A stretch of 64,000 bases of DNA from Terana coerulea. Lineage: Eukaryota > Basidiomycota > Agaricomycetes > Polyporales > Phanerochaetaceae. Of the stretch, positions 21,618-32,430 are shown piece after piece. Position 1 is the stretch's first letter, and every line of letters starts with the position of its first letter. The stretch is taken from assembly GCA_024811115.1 (NCBI GenBank), contig JAKOGH010001043.1, positions 434,001-498,000 on the forward strand, in the 5' to 3' direction. Position numbers and translations under genes: made by a program. The notes under the pieces were generated by a model that had not been told where the DNA came from, did no database searches, and saw nothing but the letters and a program-made list of their open reading frames with translations.

Positions 21618-22726
21618 ATGGCTAACCACGCACTCGACCTCAACCCACCAAACGCCGACTACCACCTGTCGACTCATGGGTCCGACTGGTTGTGGGCAGC
21701 GTTCAGCATCTTCGCACTGTCTCTGCTTGTTATGGTTGCTCTTGATTTCATGGTGAGCGTCATCTGCCTCTTCGCGGGATGCGAATCGGCATGCTTAAGC
21801 TCTACGGCAGAGGCCAAGAGGCACCCGGCTGTTCCACCAGATCGCCGTCATCATACTGGCTACCGCATCCATTTCCTACTTCTCGATGGCATCCGACCTT
21901 GGTGCTACTCCCATCGACGTTGAATTCCGCGGCACTGGCTCCCGCCAGATCTGGGTGAGTAAAATCCTAGCTTCGTCGCTTCGTGTACCCAGGCTTATTC
22001 GATTATTTTTGTCAGTATGTGCGGTACATCCAGTGGTTCATCACTTTCCCGTTGCTCCTGCTCGAGCTCTTGCTCGCAACCGGTCTTTCACTGTCTGATA
22101 TCGTGACCACGCTCTTCATGGCGGTGGTGCTCGTTGTCTCTGGCCTGGTCGGTGCTCTCGTGCACAGTGACTACAAATGGGGCTACTTTGTCTTCGGCAC
22201 CGTCGCGCTCTTCTACATCTGGTATGTCCCCGGTCCCATCTCCTGACACTATCCGATTATTCATCCCCTTTCCAGGTATGTGCTGCTCTGGTACGCCCCG
22301 CGCGCCGCCTTCGCCGCCGAAGGCGCCCTCCGCTCCGGCTACCTCGTCAGCGCAAGCTACCTCTCCTTCGTGCTGATCACCTACCCGATCGCGTGGGCCT
22401 GCGCGGAGGGCGGCAACGTCATCTCCGTCACGTCTGAGATGATCTGGTACGGCATCCTCGACATCTTCGCGGGCCCCGTCTTCCTGTTCCTGTTCCTGTA
22501 CCAGCTCCGCAACGTCGACTACGCTGCGTTCGGCCTGAGCTCGGGCAAGTACACGGATACGGGCGTCGTCCGCGAAAAGGGGCTACCCGCCCCGTTACTG
22601 CTCCGGTCACGCAGTAGAAACACTGGCACCACCGTCTACGGTTTAAACGGCAACTTCACGCTTCACGTCTCCTTACGAGCACAACTCGCCACAATGACTG
22701 CATGGCCTACTTGTAGACTTTTCTAA
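21618..22726 (+). CDS. Opsin-related protein (YRO2/HSP30/ORP type), seven TM, no retinal lysine
   Basis: Exons: 21618-21752, 21811-21954, 22016-22221, 22276-22726, 311 residues. Seven hydrophobic helices follow the microbial rhodopsin pattern. Helix C reads YVRYIQWFITFPLLLLELLL: the Arg and aromatic residues are kept, but the proton-acceptor Asp (D85 of bacteriorhodopsin) is Gln and the D96 position is Glu. Helix G reads MIWYGILDIFAGPVFLFLFL, with Gly-Pro where the retinal-binding Lys should be. It therefore cannot form a Schiff base and is an opsin-related plasma-membrane protein, a class often induced by heat or other stress. The C-terminal tail after KYTDTGVV is Arg-rich and unlike the usual tail, so the last exon may be mis-ended. 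Confidence 0.88.
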
Positions 22727-22990
22727 TTCACGGGGGATCACAATCCCTGCGAAGGTCTTTTGTAACATTATAATCCTGTGTCATATATTGTACTTTTATA
22801 GGTTTTGTACGCATTTGCTGCCTAGTACTAGTACTGTAATCTAGCACTGCATATAATTGCATCTCGTTTTTCAACGGTCATTGTGAACGTTGTCAAAAGG
22901 TTGCCTTGGTTGAGTCTCACAAGAACATGTTAGTGTTCTACGAGGGTAGCAGTCATGTATTGATACATACAACGCAGAAGGTAAGGACAT

Positions 22991-24037
22991 CTACTTCTTC
23001 TTCGCAATAACAACGTAAGTCTTGTAAGGGTATTCAAACTCGCCTTTGTCCTTGTCTGTCCAGACCAAGCCCTCGCCCTGCTTCAGTATGCCCTTGGCAT
23101 TGTCCACAACTTGCTGCTTCTTGTCGTCCGGCAACACAGCGATGTAACTCTTGCTGCACGCGCGGTTGACTACGATGTCCTCCGACCCCAGCAGTTTGTA
23201 GCTCCATATCGCTTCTTCGTGAGGCTCGAAGTGTTCCTTGTAGCCCGCTGTGTCGAAAGTCGCGCGCCACAAGCCTAGCCGGAACTGAGGCGTGCCATTC
23301 TCGTGTTGCTCAATGCGGTCTCGGAGCTGGGCTACCCAGGCAGCGCCTTCCCTGATGACGGTGTAAATTCAGTGATCACAGGAGGTGTAACAGACGCATA
23401 CCGGTCTTCTAGGTTCCAGATAAAGGCAACCACGCCCGTTGGGCTTGAGAATCCTGGCGAACTCGCGGGATGCCTTGTCATAGTCTGGGCACCAGTGAAA
23501 TGCCTAATAGCACTTGTTTAAACATCATGCAGCTGAGATCACGACCTATAGCACGTACCTGAGCAATAACGACGAGGTCTGCCCAGCCATCCTCGACGTG
23601 CGTAGTGTCAAACGTCCCCTCCGCGACCTTGACGCGTTCGTCGCTGATCGTCTTCGCGAACTGCTCGCGCATGCCCTCGCTCGGTTCGAGCGCACGCAGT
23701 TGTTCAATGGAGTCCTTCCAGTCGGGGTGGGCAAGCAGCGCGCGGGTGAAGATGCCTGTGCCGGCGCCGAGCCTAGCGGGAGGCCGTGTCAATGAAGACC
23801 GCAGAGACTTGAGTCGCATGGACGTACTCGACAACGTTCAACGGCGGTGATGCTCGAACTGCACTTCGGATGTGTGCAATGGCTCCGGGCTGGTACGAAG
23901 GACGCGCTCTGCATCACCATTTCCCGACTTTGAGCAGCCTTATGCCGGTTGAAAGGCTGGTACACGCACCGATCATACAGCTCATTCGTGCCCGTCCCAA
24001 ACCCAGTCTGGGCGATCTTGTGTACGTTCGTGGACAT
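22991..24037 (-). CDS. Class I SAM-dependent methyltransferase (type 11), apparent frameshift
   Basis: Exons: 24037-23970, 23908-23828, 23772-23559, 23503-23402, 23351-22991. Family blocks: an N-terminal ARPSYQPGAIAHIRSAV, SAM motif I VVELGAGTGIFTRALL made across an intron, RALEPSEGMREQF, EGTFDTTHVEDGWADLVVIAQ, AFHWCPDYDKASREFARIL, and a C-terminal SYIAVL region. The substrate is unknown. It resembles fungal trans-aconitate-type or S-adenosylmethionine-dependent enzymes of no fixed role. Within exon 4 the frame shifts at 23434-23438 (GGGC on the coding strand): before it the text reads KPNG and after it, one base off, VVAFIWNLEDR. Length would be about 275 residues. Confidence 0.82.
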
Positions 24038-24401
24038 GACTCTATACGACGATCTGCTGTATGTGCGAGAGGGTGATGGTGTCGTGTTGATAGTTATGCA
24101 GCGAGACGAAGGTACGAAGATAAACCTCCTTTGTAGCGCGAAGGAACGTCGTGTGACCAGCATCCGATAAGACGTCGGGAGCGCGATGAACGAAGCGAAG
24201 TGGATGGAGTCGACTCATCTCGCGATTCGCGTCAGGATGGTGAGAGATGTCGGTCGGCTCGGCCGATTGGTTTATGCGTAGGCCAGAAATAACACATTCG
24301 TGGGTGCTGTGCAGCACTGCGCCACTGACCGACATGGGCAAAAAAAAGGTCTCGAGCAAGGATGAAGTGGTGCGTTGTCACAAGCAGGCGCGACATACGG
24401 T

Positions 24402-25365
24402 GCTCATACACTATTGTCCAATAGGTTATGAGCCCCGGATGCCTGCTGGGAAAGAATTTAAAAGCGCTGGGACACCGCCAGTAATTCAGAGAATGAGATG
24501 CTCGAAGCCCGGAGCCCTCATCTCCTATGATCCAAAGTCGAGTCATAAACAGATGATAGGGTAAATGTGCAGATTGGGTGGAGGAGGAGGGAAGAGAGGC
24601 GCGACTTGACGCAGCCGCTGTCCGAAGCTTACGTGCACGTGGCTCGCACGTGGAGGGACGACGTGGCGATGCGCCGGGAAGAGAGCGCCACAAAGCCTTT
24701 GGGAGAATTGACTCGGTGAGCTTTTCGAACCCCGCCTCCGTCATTGAATCATGGCTTCGTCTTTCCTTTAACTTTAGAGATCATAGCCACAAGTTTGCTG
24801 CAAGAACTACATATGCACTGAAAGCGAACCCTCTGAATTTTTCTCCAACCAGCCCATATTACGAAGATGCAGACATGACGCCTGGCACGCTGCAACTTGA
24901 AGTTCGACGCATCGCCCAAATCGCTATCTAAACTCCTCAAGCTCTGTCGCTCGTGGGGTCTGGTGTCCTTCAGCTGATTGTTCTGAGGCTTGAACAGCTT
25001 GGGAATACTGTACAGGGGAGACAAGCAGAAGGCTTCAGGTTCTGGTTGGACTGGTCACTGGGCGAGGAAGCGGGAGAAGGAGATCGTATTGCACCGGGAT
25101 GGCTTCAAGTGGGCGATTTCGACTCAGTTTCACGTCATTTTGCTATAGCGTACGTCTTATCTTATTCTACTTGTGGTGCGCATGACCTATAACGCGTAAA
25201 CGTACCTTACCTGTGGCAACGTTCACTTATACGTCATGTCCGACTATTTTTGCTCCGAGAAGATGAAGAACGAGATGAACGACATACAACTCTCACCAGA
25301 AGCACGGGCATACTTTACATTATGACGAAGTAACGGTATAGTTCGAGGTCGAGCCATGATCCTAT
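24402..25365 (+). pseudogene. Decayed upstream copy of the HNT3 (aprataxin) gene
   Basis: Nucleotide blocks match the intact gene 2.7 kb downstream, in the same order and strand. These include a hairpin (24402-24433), GCGCCACAAAGCC (24687-24699), ATATGCACTGAAAGCGA (24811 on) and GAGAAGATGAAGAAC (25257-25271), the last two being exon 1 and exon 2 of the gene. The position of the start codon has become ATC, frames are broken, and a short insertion lies near 24440-24500. It is therefore a dead tandem-duplicate copy, separated from its parent by the spherulin gene. Confidence 0.75.
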
Positions 25366-25803
25366 GACTGAAGACATCTCGTTTCGCTCCACCGTTGGCT
25401 TCACACCGACCGAGTCGCGGGATTCAACAGCTCCCGTGCATTGAGTTTTCCATCACCATCCCGATGGCGGTGGTCTTTACGATCTTTCAATTCCTTCGAA
25501 TGACATCAGCGACGGATGCTGACCGGAACCTTGACCCTGACATAGCAGTCTGAGCATATGGGACTATATTTACTGACAGGCACGCACTCACGCCGATCAG
25601 GGCCAGTCTCACGATCGAATGGCAGATTCTGACGCCGTCCTCTGAGCAAGGTGGGATTCGCCTTCACTTCGGCAGCATCTGACGACGTAATGTCACAGGA
25701 GTTGTTGGTGACTTGAACATATCGAGCATAAAAGCCACGACTCTCGCTCACCGTCTGGCCAAGGCGCACTGTCGTTTTCAGCCCTCTCATCCCATCCAAA
25801 AAC

Positions 25804-26782
25804 ATGCCTATGAGCACAAAAATCTCTGCTCTGCTTGCCCTCGCAGCAAGCATGCTTCCGCCGACTTGGGCGACCGGCATTATTGTACCGTTGTACATAG
25901 ATCCGTCCACCGGCTGCACTGCGTGGACACCGTTGCTCAACGTGTAAGCATGTTCAGCTTTGACTGTCATACACATGTTGTACTAAACCATTGAGGTCGT
26001 CTAGAATTGCTGCCAATCCCTCAACACCTTTTTACACCATTATAAATCCGGATAGTGGCCCTGTCCCAGAACCTGATGACGCCTACGTGGAATGCATCCC
26101 GCAATTGAAGGCTCATCCTAATGTCGATGTCTTGGGATACGTCCCTACTGGGGAAGGAGGTCGCACAGATGTTATCACCAATATTGCGATGTACGCAGCA
26201 TGGGACAGCTCCTTTCGGCCCGTTGGTATATTCTTCGACGAGGTCGACCCTACTACTGCACTCTTCTCGCGGTACAATACGTGGACTTCGACTGCCCAGT
26301 CAAGCTTTAGTGCAGGCAGTGGATATGTGAGCAATCTGGGCTGTATTTTGGGGTATGGGTACTGATATATTTATGTATAGGTTGTTTTGAACCCAGGAGG
26401 AACAGCCGTAGGGACCAGTAACTACTTCAACATCGCCAACCAAGTTGTCACAGCTGAGAATTACTACACTTTGTTCAGGTATGCTTATGTATCATCGCAT
26501 CAGAGGAGTCGCAGACTTATTTGTGGTCACGCCAGTGTTTCGCAGCTTCCGGCCGACGAGTCATCTGTCCAGCAAGCTGTCATTCTCCACGACCTGCCCT
26601 CCGGTACAGATCCTTCCAACATCATCAGCCAGCTCGCCCGGAGAAAGAGAATTGGGTCTTTGTATATCACTGACGATACGCAAGGTCCCCCGCCGGACGG
26701 CCAGCTGAACCCGTACGACACCTTGCCCACGGCTCTTTCCAGCTTTGTTTCCACTGTTGCCAGCTTCTCCGACTGCTGCTAG
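25804..26782 (+). CDS. Spherulation-specific family 4 protein (spherulin-4), secreted
   Basis: Exons: 25804-25943, 26005-26326, 26381-26478, 26536-26782, 268 residues. A signal peptide (MSTKISALLALAASMLPPTW, cleaved near ATG) precedes the family start GIIVPLYIDPSTGCTAWTPL. Other blocks are FYTIINPDSGPVPEPDDAY, VDVLGYVPTGEGGR, RPVGIFFDEVDPT and VVLNPGGTAV. The family adopts a TIM-barrel-like fold and is found in fungi and slime moulds. Its catalytic activity, if any, is not established. The gene lies between the two HNT3 copies and so is either part of the duplicated interval or inserted in it. The second Met (25810) is an equally good start. Confidence 0.88.
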
Positions 26783-27132
26783 TTATCGACTTTGGACGTA
26801 CCAGCCTCCGCAACGATCATTAGTATTAAAAAGTAGAGCTTTTCGATGCTTATAAAAACATATCTGCAGTACAGTGCATCAGTCTGACACGATCACCACG
26901 GCGGTTACTTACAGCTGCGTCAGAATATTACTTATGAAAAGCGCCGTTTTTAATTCCCTTGCGCGCAAGCCTCCGAGTCCCCAGCAAGACGTAAGCAGCT
27001 GCACCAGAGTCGGGACGAGTGAGCATGTCATGCGCTACTGATGTTCCATTCGAGCGTAGCTTAGAGCTCGACCGTCAAATTGCCCACCTGGTACTTGAAG
27101 TGCGACCGTGCGAATAGTCGAGGGTATGAGGT

Positions 27133-27168
27133 GCTCATAACCTGATGTCTTCCCATCAGGTTATGAGC
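27133..27168 (+). repeat. Perfect 15-bp inverted repeat upstream of HNT3
   Basis: GCTCATAACCTGATG, six-base loop, CATCAGGTTATGAGC. It lies 241 bp before the HNT3 ATG. The equivalent hairpin in the decayed copy (24402-24433) keeps pairing at two positions through changes on both arms. Confidence 0.75.
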
Positions 27169-27408
27169 CCCTCATGGCCTATGATTCAGAGTCGAGTTGC
27201 AGTGGAGGGAGGAGAAAAAGAGGAAACTCGGAAGAAACCGCCACCATCCCGTAGCTAGGATCGCGTGGATTGCACGTGGCTCGTCCATGTGGTAACGCGT
27301 CGGGAAGAAGGCGCCACAAAGCCTTCGGGAGCTTTGCTGTGAGCGCTTCGCACCCCGCCTCCGCATTGCATCGTGTCCAAGCCTTTCTTTCTTCCAACTT
27401 TCAGAACC

Positions 27409-28356
27409 ATGGACATCCACCCGCTGCACATTCTACGCCACTATGCACTCAAAGCTGATCCTTTGAAACTGCCGCCCACGATTCGATACGAGTACACCGA
27501 CACGACGCTCACGATATTCGACGCGTTCCCCAAGTCGATATTCCATTTCCTTATTCTGCCACGCGTGCACCCAGGCGGCCTCGAGCTCGAGGACCTGGAC
27601 AGCTTGCGTACGCTGCTCAAGGCGGACAAAGAGAAGGCGCGCGAGGTGCTGCTCGGACTCGGCGAAGAGGCGGAGAAGCTGAAGGTAGAGATGGAGGAGG
27701 AGATGCTGCGCCTGTATGGCTTCAAGTGGCCCATTTGGACTGGGTTTCACGCCGTTCCGTCTATGGCGTACGTATGCTCTCGATTTGTACAAAATCTGCA
27801 TGGCTTATGACACGTACATATAGCCACCTACACCTGCACGTCATGACTGGCGATCTTTGTTCAGAGAAGATGAAGAACAAGAAGCACTACAACTCCTTCC
27901 ATCCCAAGCGCGGATACTTTCTGCACTACGACGAGGTGATGTCGTGGCTTGAGGCCGAGCCATCTTTCTTTGAACGGGTAACACGTCTCATCTGCTTGCT
28001 TACCTACTATTGAATGGCACACGACTGACACACATCCTCAATATGTGCAGAAAGCCGCCCTCAGACCGAGTGGGTACGAGCCGCTTCTCAAGGAGCCGCT
28101 CGAGTGTTTTCGATGCCGCGATGAGTTCAAGAACATGCCGAAGCTGAAGGAGCACCTCCAGCAGGAGTTCGACGAGGAGCGGGCGCGGGAGAAGGCGCGG
28201 CTGGCGACGAAGCGTAAGGTGGAGGCCAGCCTCAAGAAGAGGAAACATGTCGGCGACGACAACGTCGGATCGTCCACCAAGAGTGAAAGTATGGACGGCG
28301 AGCAGCCAAGCTCGCCCAATGACAAAAGACAACGCACTGCATCTCCAGAACGCTAG
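27409..28356 (+). CDS. HNT3: Aprataxin-like DNA 5'-adenylate hydrolase
   Basis: Aprataxin removes AMP left on DNA 5' ends by abortive ligation. Exons: 27409-27767, 27824-27977, 28051-28356, 272 residues. The HIT domain occupies most of exons 1-2. It has an N-terminal DAFPKSIFHFLILPRVHPGG block and the catalytic triad AHLHLHVMTGD, completed across intron 1. The C-terminal zinc finger (CFRCRDEFKNMPKLKEHLQQ) follows, then a Lys/Arg tail with nuclear-localisation character (KKRKH, DKRQR). No forkhead-associated domain is present, as in fungal forms. The ATG at 27409 follows the promoter side blocks shared with the decayed copy. Confidence 0.92.
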
Positions 28357-28489
28357 GAGGAGCTGCCAGGCCTCCTGCAACCTGAGTCTGCTACACACGC
28401 CCAGGCCATTTATTCTGCGTGCACGCTCACACTATCCACTGCATGGACATATGCACGCTCGACGTTACAAGTGCGTTGAATCGCACGCT

Positions 28490-28750
28490 TCCATTCTCCT
28501 CCCTCTAGTTGCACAACAATTTCTCGGAAAAGAACACACTTTGCTTTCACGCTCTCGCGCTCGCTGTATATAGTACTCGCTCTGCTCACGCTGTTCACGG
28601 ATACGGACATAGCACTATTCATTGTACATTGTTAAACATATTCTCCTTCTCTTTCCTCTAGTTACACTGCACTTTCTTGGATACATGTACAGTCTACGTT
28701 TTCATGCTTTCCCGCTCGCTGTCTACATTCACTCTGCGCTGCTGTGCAGT
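28490..28750. repeat. Degenerate tandem duplication between convergent genes
   Basis: The segment about 28490-28600 (ATTCTCCTCCCTCTAGTTGC start) resembles 28638-28750 (TTCCTCTAGTTACACTGCAC), including CTAGTT, TTTCT-GGA and CGCTCGCTGT words in the same order. It is interspersed with changes and small gaps. It lies in the 3' intergenic space and codes for nothing visible. Confidence 0.45.
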
Positions 28751-28806
28751 ACGCTTGATATTCTTTCTTGGAACCAAGCGCGAGGTTTTCTTGGGTTTGA
28801 ATGCGC

Positions 28807-30653
28807 TTATGCAGTTTGAGCGGCCTTGTCCTTGGCAAGCTTCGCGGCGCGAGAGGCCTCACCCGCTTCACGGATGGCCCATGTAAGCTGGTAGGTCTTG
28901 ACGGCATCTGCGAAGTGTGAGTGTCAGCGACTACTCTTTGTGGCGGCATGGATAGGTGCACGTACCCTCGAAGCTCGACAAGATAACCGCGGTCTCGGGG
29001 TTCTCCTCAATGTCCTCGATGTTGTCAATGAGAACCGAAACCTCCGAGAAGAAGGGGTCGTCGTCGGCGAACTGGTGCGTCTCCTCGTGGTCGCTTCCAG
29101 GTCTGCGCACGTACAACACCGGCTGGACGTACGGGTTCACGAGCCTAAATCGCACCCAACGCATCAGAAAACGCCACACCACTCCACGGGGCGCAAACGC
29201 ACTTGAGCTGGTACCCATCCGCGTACACCTCGAGCTCGCAGCTATAGTCGTGGCCCTGGAGGACCGCAAGGTGCGTGAAGCTGCCGACGGCGCCGCTCTC
29301 GTACTTCCACGTCGCAGACGTAACACGCGGTATGCGGTTCTCTGCCGGGATCGCGGTCTCGTCGATGCTCATCTTCCCGAGGTGGCCCGCGTTCTCGTCC
29401 CACTCGAGCGAGTGCGCGGTCACGGTCGAGATGTCGACCTCGCCACCGAAGTAGCGCGACAGGTCGCAGAAGTGCGTGCCCTGCTCGATGATGGGGCCCG
29501 CCCTGCGTACGGCTTGTCAGTAACCGAATGCGCAAGAGATGCGTGGCAAGCTCACGATTTCGACTTGTTCCACCAATCGGGCTTGGCAATTGCCTCGTAC
29601 GCGGCGGCATAACGAGCGATGGTGGCCATGACGGTCAAGTTGTTCTCTTCAATGATCTGCTTCATCATTTGGACTGCGCGCAGATATCGCAGCATGTAGC
29701 TATAGATCGGGTCATGAGCGACACTGCTCTGATAGCATGGCGAACACGAGCGTACCCAACTGAACAGACCGCTCCGCTCTCCTCGATCGCCTTTGCGACC
29801 TCGAACGCCTGGGGCAGCTCCGCCTTGGGGCCGGTGGCTACGGGCTTCTCAATGAAGAGCGCAACGCCGGGGAAATGCTTGAGGATTTGCAGCTCAATAT
29901 CCCGGCGCGACTGCGTCGTGCCGCGGAACATCGGCGGGGAGCCGACGACGAACGCGCGCGGCGCGTCCCTCTTGGACATGCCCGCGACGAAGTCCTCGAG
30001 CGTCTTGAACACGCGCGTGTTCTCGTATGCCGAGCGCACGAACGTCTCGCACTTCTGCTTCAGCACCGCATGCGCGCGGTCCACGGCGGGGTCGATGATC
30101 GCGACGACCTTGAGACGCGGGCCTAGCTTGCTGTAATCACGTAGAATCAACCTTAGGCTCTACTCATCGGAGAATAAGGTGTTCAGAGTGACACAATTCG
30201 GCACAAGTTCTGACGGCGGGTATTCCGTCGTGGTTTTGGAACGGTTTCAGGATATTTCTACCGGGTAAACCGTCCCGAAGGCATGTTCGGCTTGAGAGTC
30301 GCGGAAATTTTCCGTTCCTCGCGTAGATGGGAGATGATCCAGGTGTGCAACTCCGGCTAAAAAGCCAGAGTTACGTCAGAGTTCTAGGTGGCGACCCTAG
30401 AACTCCGTCCACAGCCCACGTTCAGGTATTGTCTGAATCATGATAGAACCCTCGCAGACTCGCACACTCTGAACACCGTGAATAAGAAACAAGCACATAC
30501 TGTTCAAAACGGAAAGAGTGATTCCACGGGCCCTCGTCCGAGCCTGTATGTGCCGACGTCATTAGTGTCTGCGCGCTTCACATAGCAGAGCCGAGACACA
30601 CCGAACATGATGTTGCCCGCGCCGACAAAGACGACGTTGAAGCCATCTCCCAT
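28807..30653 (-). CDS. Gfo/Idh/MocA family NAD(P)-dependent oxidoreductase
   Basis: Seven exons: 30653-30602, 30543-30501, 30130-29756, 29699-29556, 29502-29203, 29144-28966, 28907-28807, 397 residues, all in phase. The N-terminal Rossmann motif is FNVVFVGAGNIMFG, followed by GPWNH in exon 2 and KVVAIIDPA. The nicotinamide-site motif is ALFIEKPVA (EKP), followed by CSVGYMLRYLRAVQMMKQII, the catalytic-region KPDWWNKSKSAGPIIEQGTH and a C-terminal beta-sheet domain. The sugar or inositol substrate is unknown. Intron 2 (30131-30500) is 370 nt, far longer than the others, and contains strong inverted repeats. Confidence 0.9.
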
Positions 30654-31315
30654 CGCGGCGACCGTCCTGCAAGGCGGCAAAGGTGAGCTCTCGGTGGGGA
30701 AGTGCCGCAAACGCGTGAAAGCGCGACTAACTTGTGCATGGGCACAAGCTGGGACGGGTCTATCGACCCACGGCGCGAGTTGCTCTGGCTGTTTGACTCG
30801 CGCAAGGACGGTCTGCGTGCATCGAATGCCATGTTGCTGAGCGGTGGTGGTGGTGGTATGGGGGAGAGAGGGGCGGGAGTGGGGAAACCCTGGGGTCAGA
30901 GCAGGGCTTGGTTTAAGAGTGATCAGAGAGATCGAGGGTGCGTCCTGTGGAGTGGTGGTTAGTCAAGTGCTCTAAGTTTTAGCGAGCGCATTATCGAGAG
31001 CAGTGTCTCGCCATCCGCTCCCTGGCCGGAGCTTGCAGACATCCCTGCAGCTCTCTCATACGGATGGGAGGTCGATTGCAGCGAGCGAAGCGAGGGAACT
31101 GATCCCAGCGGACTTCGCCCAACCCAGGCCCTGCATGTCCTGCACACATGGTGCGTCTCATGATGAACGATTATGTGTTGTACAACCGGGACAAGCGGAC
31201 GGTAGTAGGGATTATTACACTTGGATTATGCCATGGAATGATGCCGGGGGTATGCAGAGTCCAACCAATATGCCAAAGAGTCTAGCTGTTTCCTTCCAGG
31301 TCTCGTTTGCCGTGA

Positions 31316-31949
31316 TCAAGACGTACGCTGGGCAGTCTTCGCGGCCCCTCCCTCCTGTTCCCGCTGGATCAGCTCCCTTTGTCGCCGTTCCGCCGCCTCT
31401 ATCCTTTCATTCATCGCCCGCAACTCCGCCTGCAGCTTCTCGGTCTCCTGCGCGAGCTTCAGGACGTTGCTTGCCCGCTTGTTGACCTTCTGAGTCCTAC
31501 AACGATACATCAGTCAATTACTGCCCGCCGGCGTGGTACATACGTAGGACAGGAGTGTCCGAAGACACCACATCTGTCAGGCAGAAGAGCAAAAGAGCAG
31601 CTGCACAAGTGAAGATTAACGTACTCGGGCTCTGCTGCGGCAGCATTGGCGAGCGACTCTGCCAGGATGGACTCAAACGTGGTGGTGAGATCCAGCTCTG
31701 AGCGCAAGTCGAGGTCGGGCAGTCTTGGCTCTGGGAGCGGTGTGATGACGCTTTCTGCGATGGAGGCATTATCGTCGAATTGCGTCTGGCGCGAACGGTT
31801 TGAGTCTATGCTCCGCCTGACGTTCCTGACGTTGAAGATCGCGCAGAGTCGCAGCTAGGGTCAGATTCATCGTGGCTGTCAAGATGATGTCTGTACACCA
31901 ACCCCGAGTACTGGTGGTCATGTCTTCTGGTGGCGTCCTGGCTGCTCAT
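31316..31949 (-). CDS. Small coiled-coil protein, unknown
   Basis: Not recognised. Exons: 31949-31899, 31854-31625, 31573-31544, 31496-31316, 163 residues, all in phase with good splice signals. The start is uncertain: the open frame extends upstream to about 32100 without an ATG, and the first in-frame ATG is at 31949 (MSSQDATRR). The middle is polar with Leu-rich FESILAESLANAAAAEPE. A 30-nt exon encodes CGVFGHSCP. The C-terminal 60 residues form a clear coiled coil (KLAQETEKLQAELRAMNERI) ending in a basic/Gln tail. A kinetochore or cytoskeletal role would be a guess. Confidence 0.55.
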
Positions 31950-32430
31950 GATGTTGCGTTTTTTTCTTGCTGGCGAAGACTCGGGCGAGGATGTGGTGGT
32001 TGTGTGTGTTGTTCGAAGCGATGCACCGCTCGCGCCTGTCTCATTGAGGACGTTGATCAGCTCGTTGCCGTCAAGCGACGTGAAGCGCGGGGGCGGCAAC
32101 CGACACGGGAGCAGAGGCAGGGGGTTAGGGGCTACTGGTTATCGATTAGAGTTAATTTGCGGGGGACAGCTTATTAGCATGCATTTGAAATCAATAACCT
32201 ACGAACGTCACTTCTGACGGATAAATCTTCCGGAATTACCTAAAGTGGATGCGATCTGCAATGGATCTCGATCGGTCTGTGGCGGGGCGCTGGGCTGTTT
32301 CTGTTTTGGGCGGGGCATACCTCTCGTTTTGTGGGAGAACCAATTTGGGCGGGGAGCTACATTTCGACCTCTTCCTCGTCTCCCGTGCTTCGCCCTCCTC
32401 AAAGAGCGACCTCCGCCAGCCAGAGCCAGG

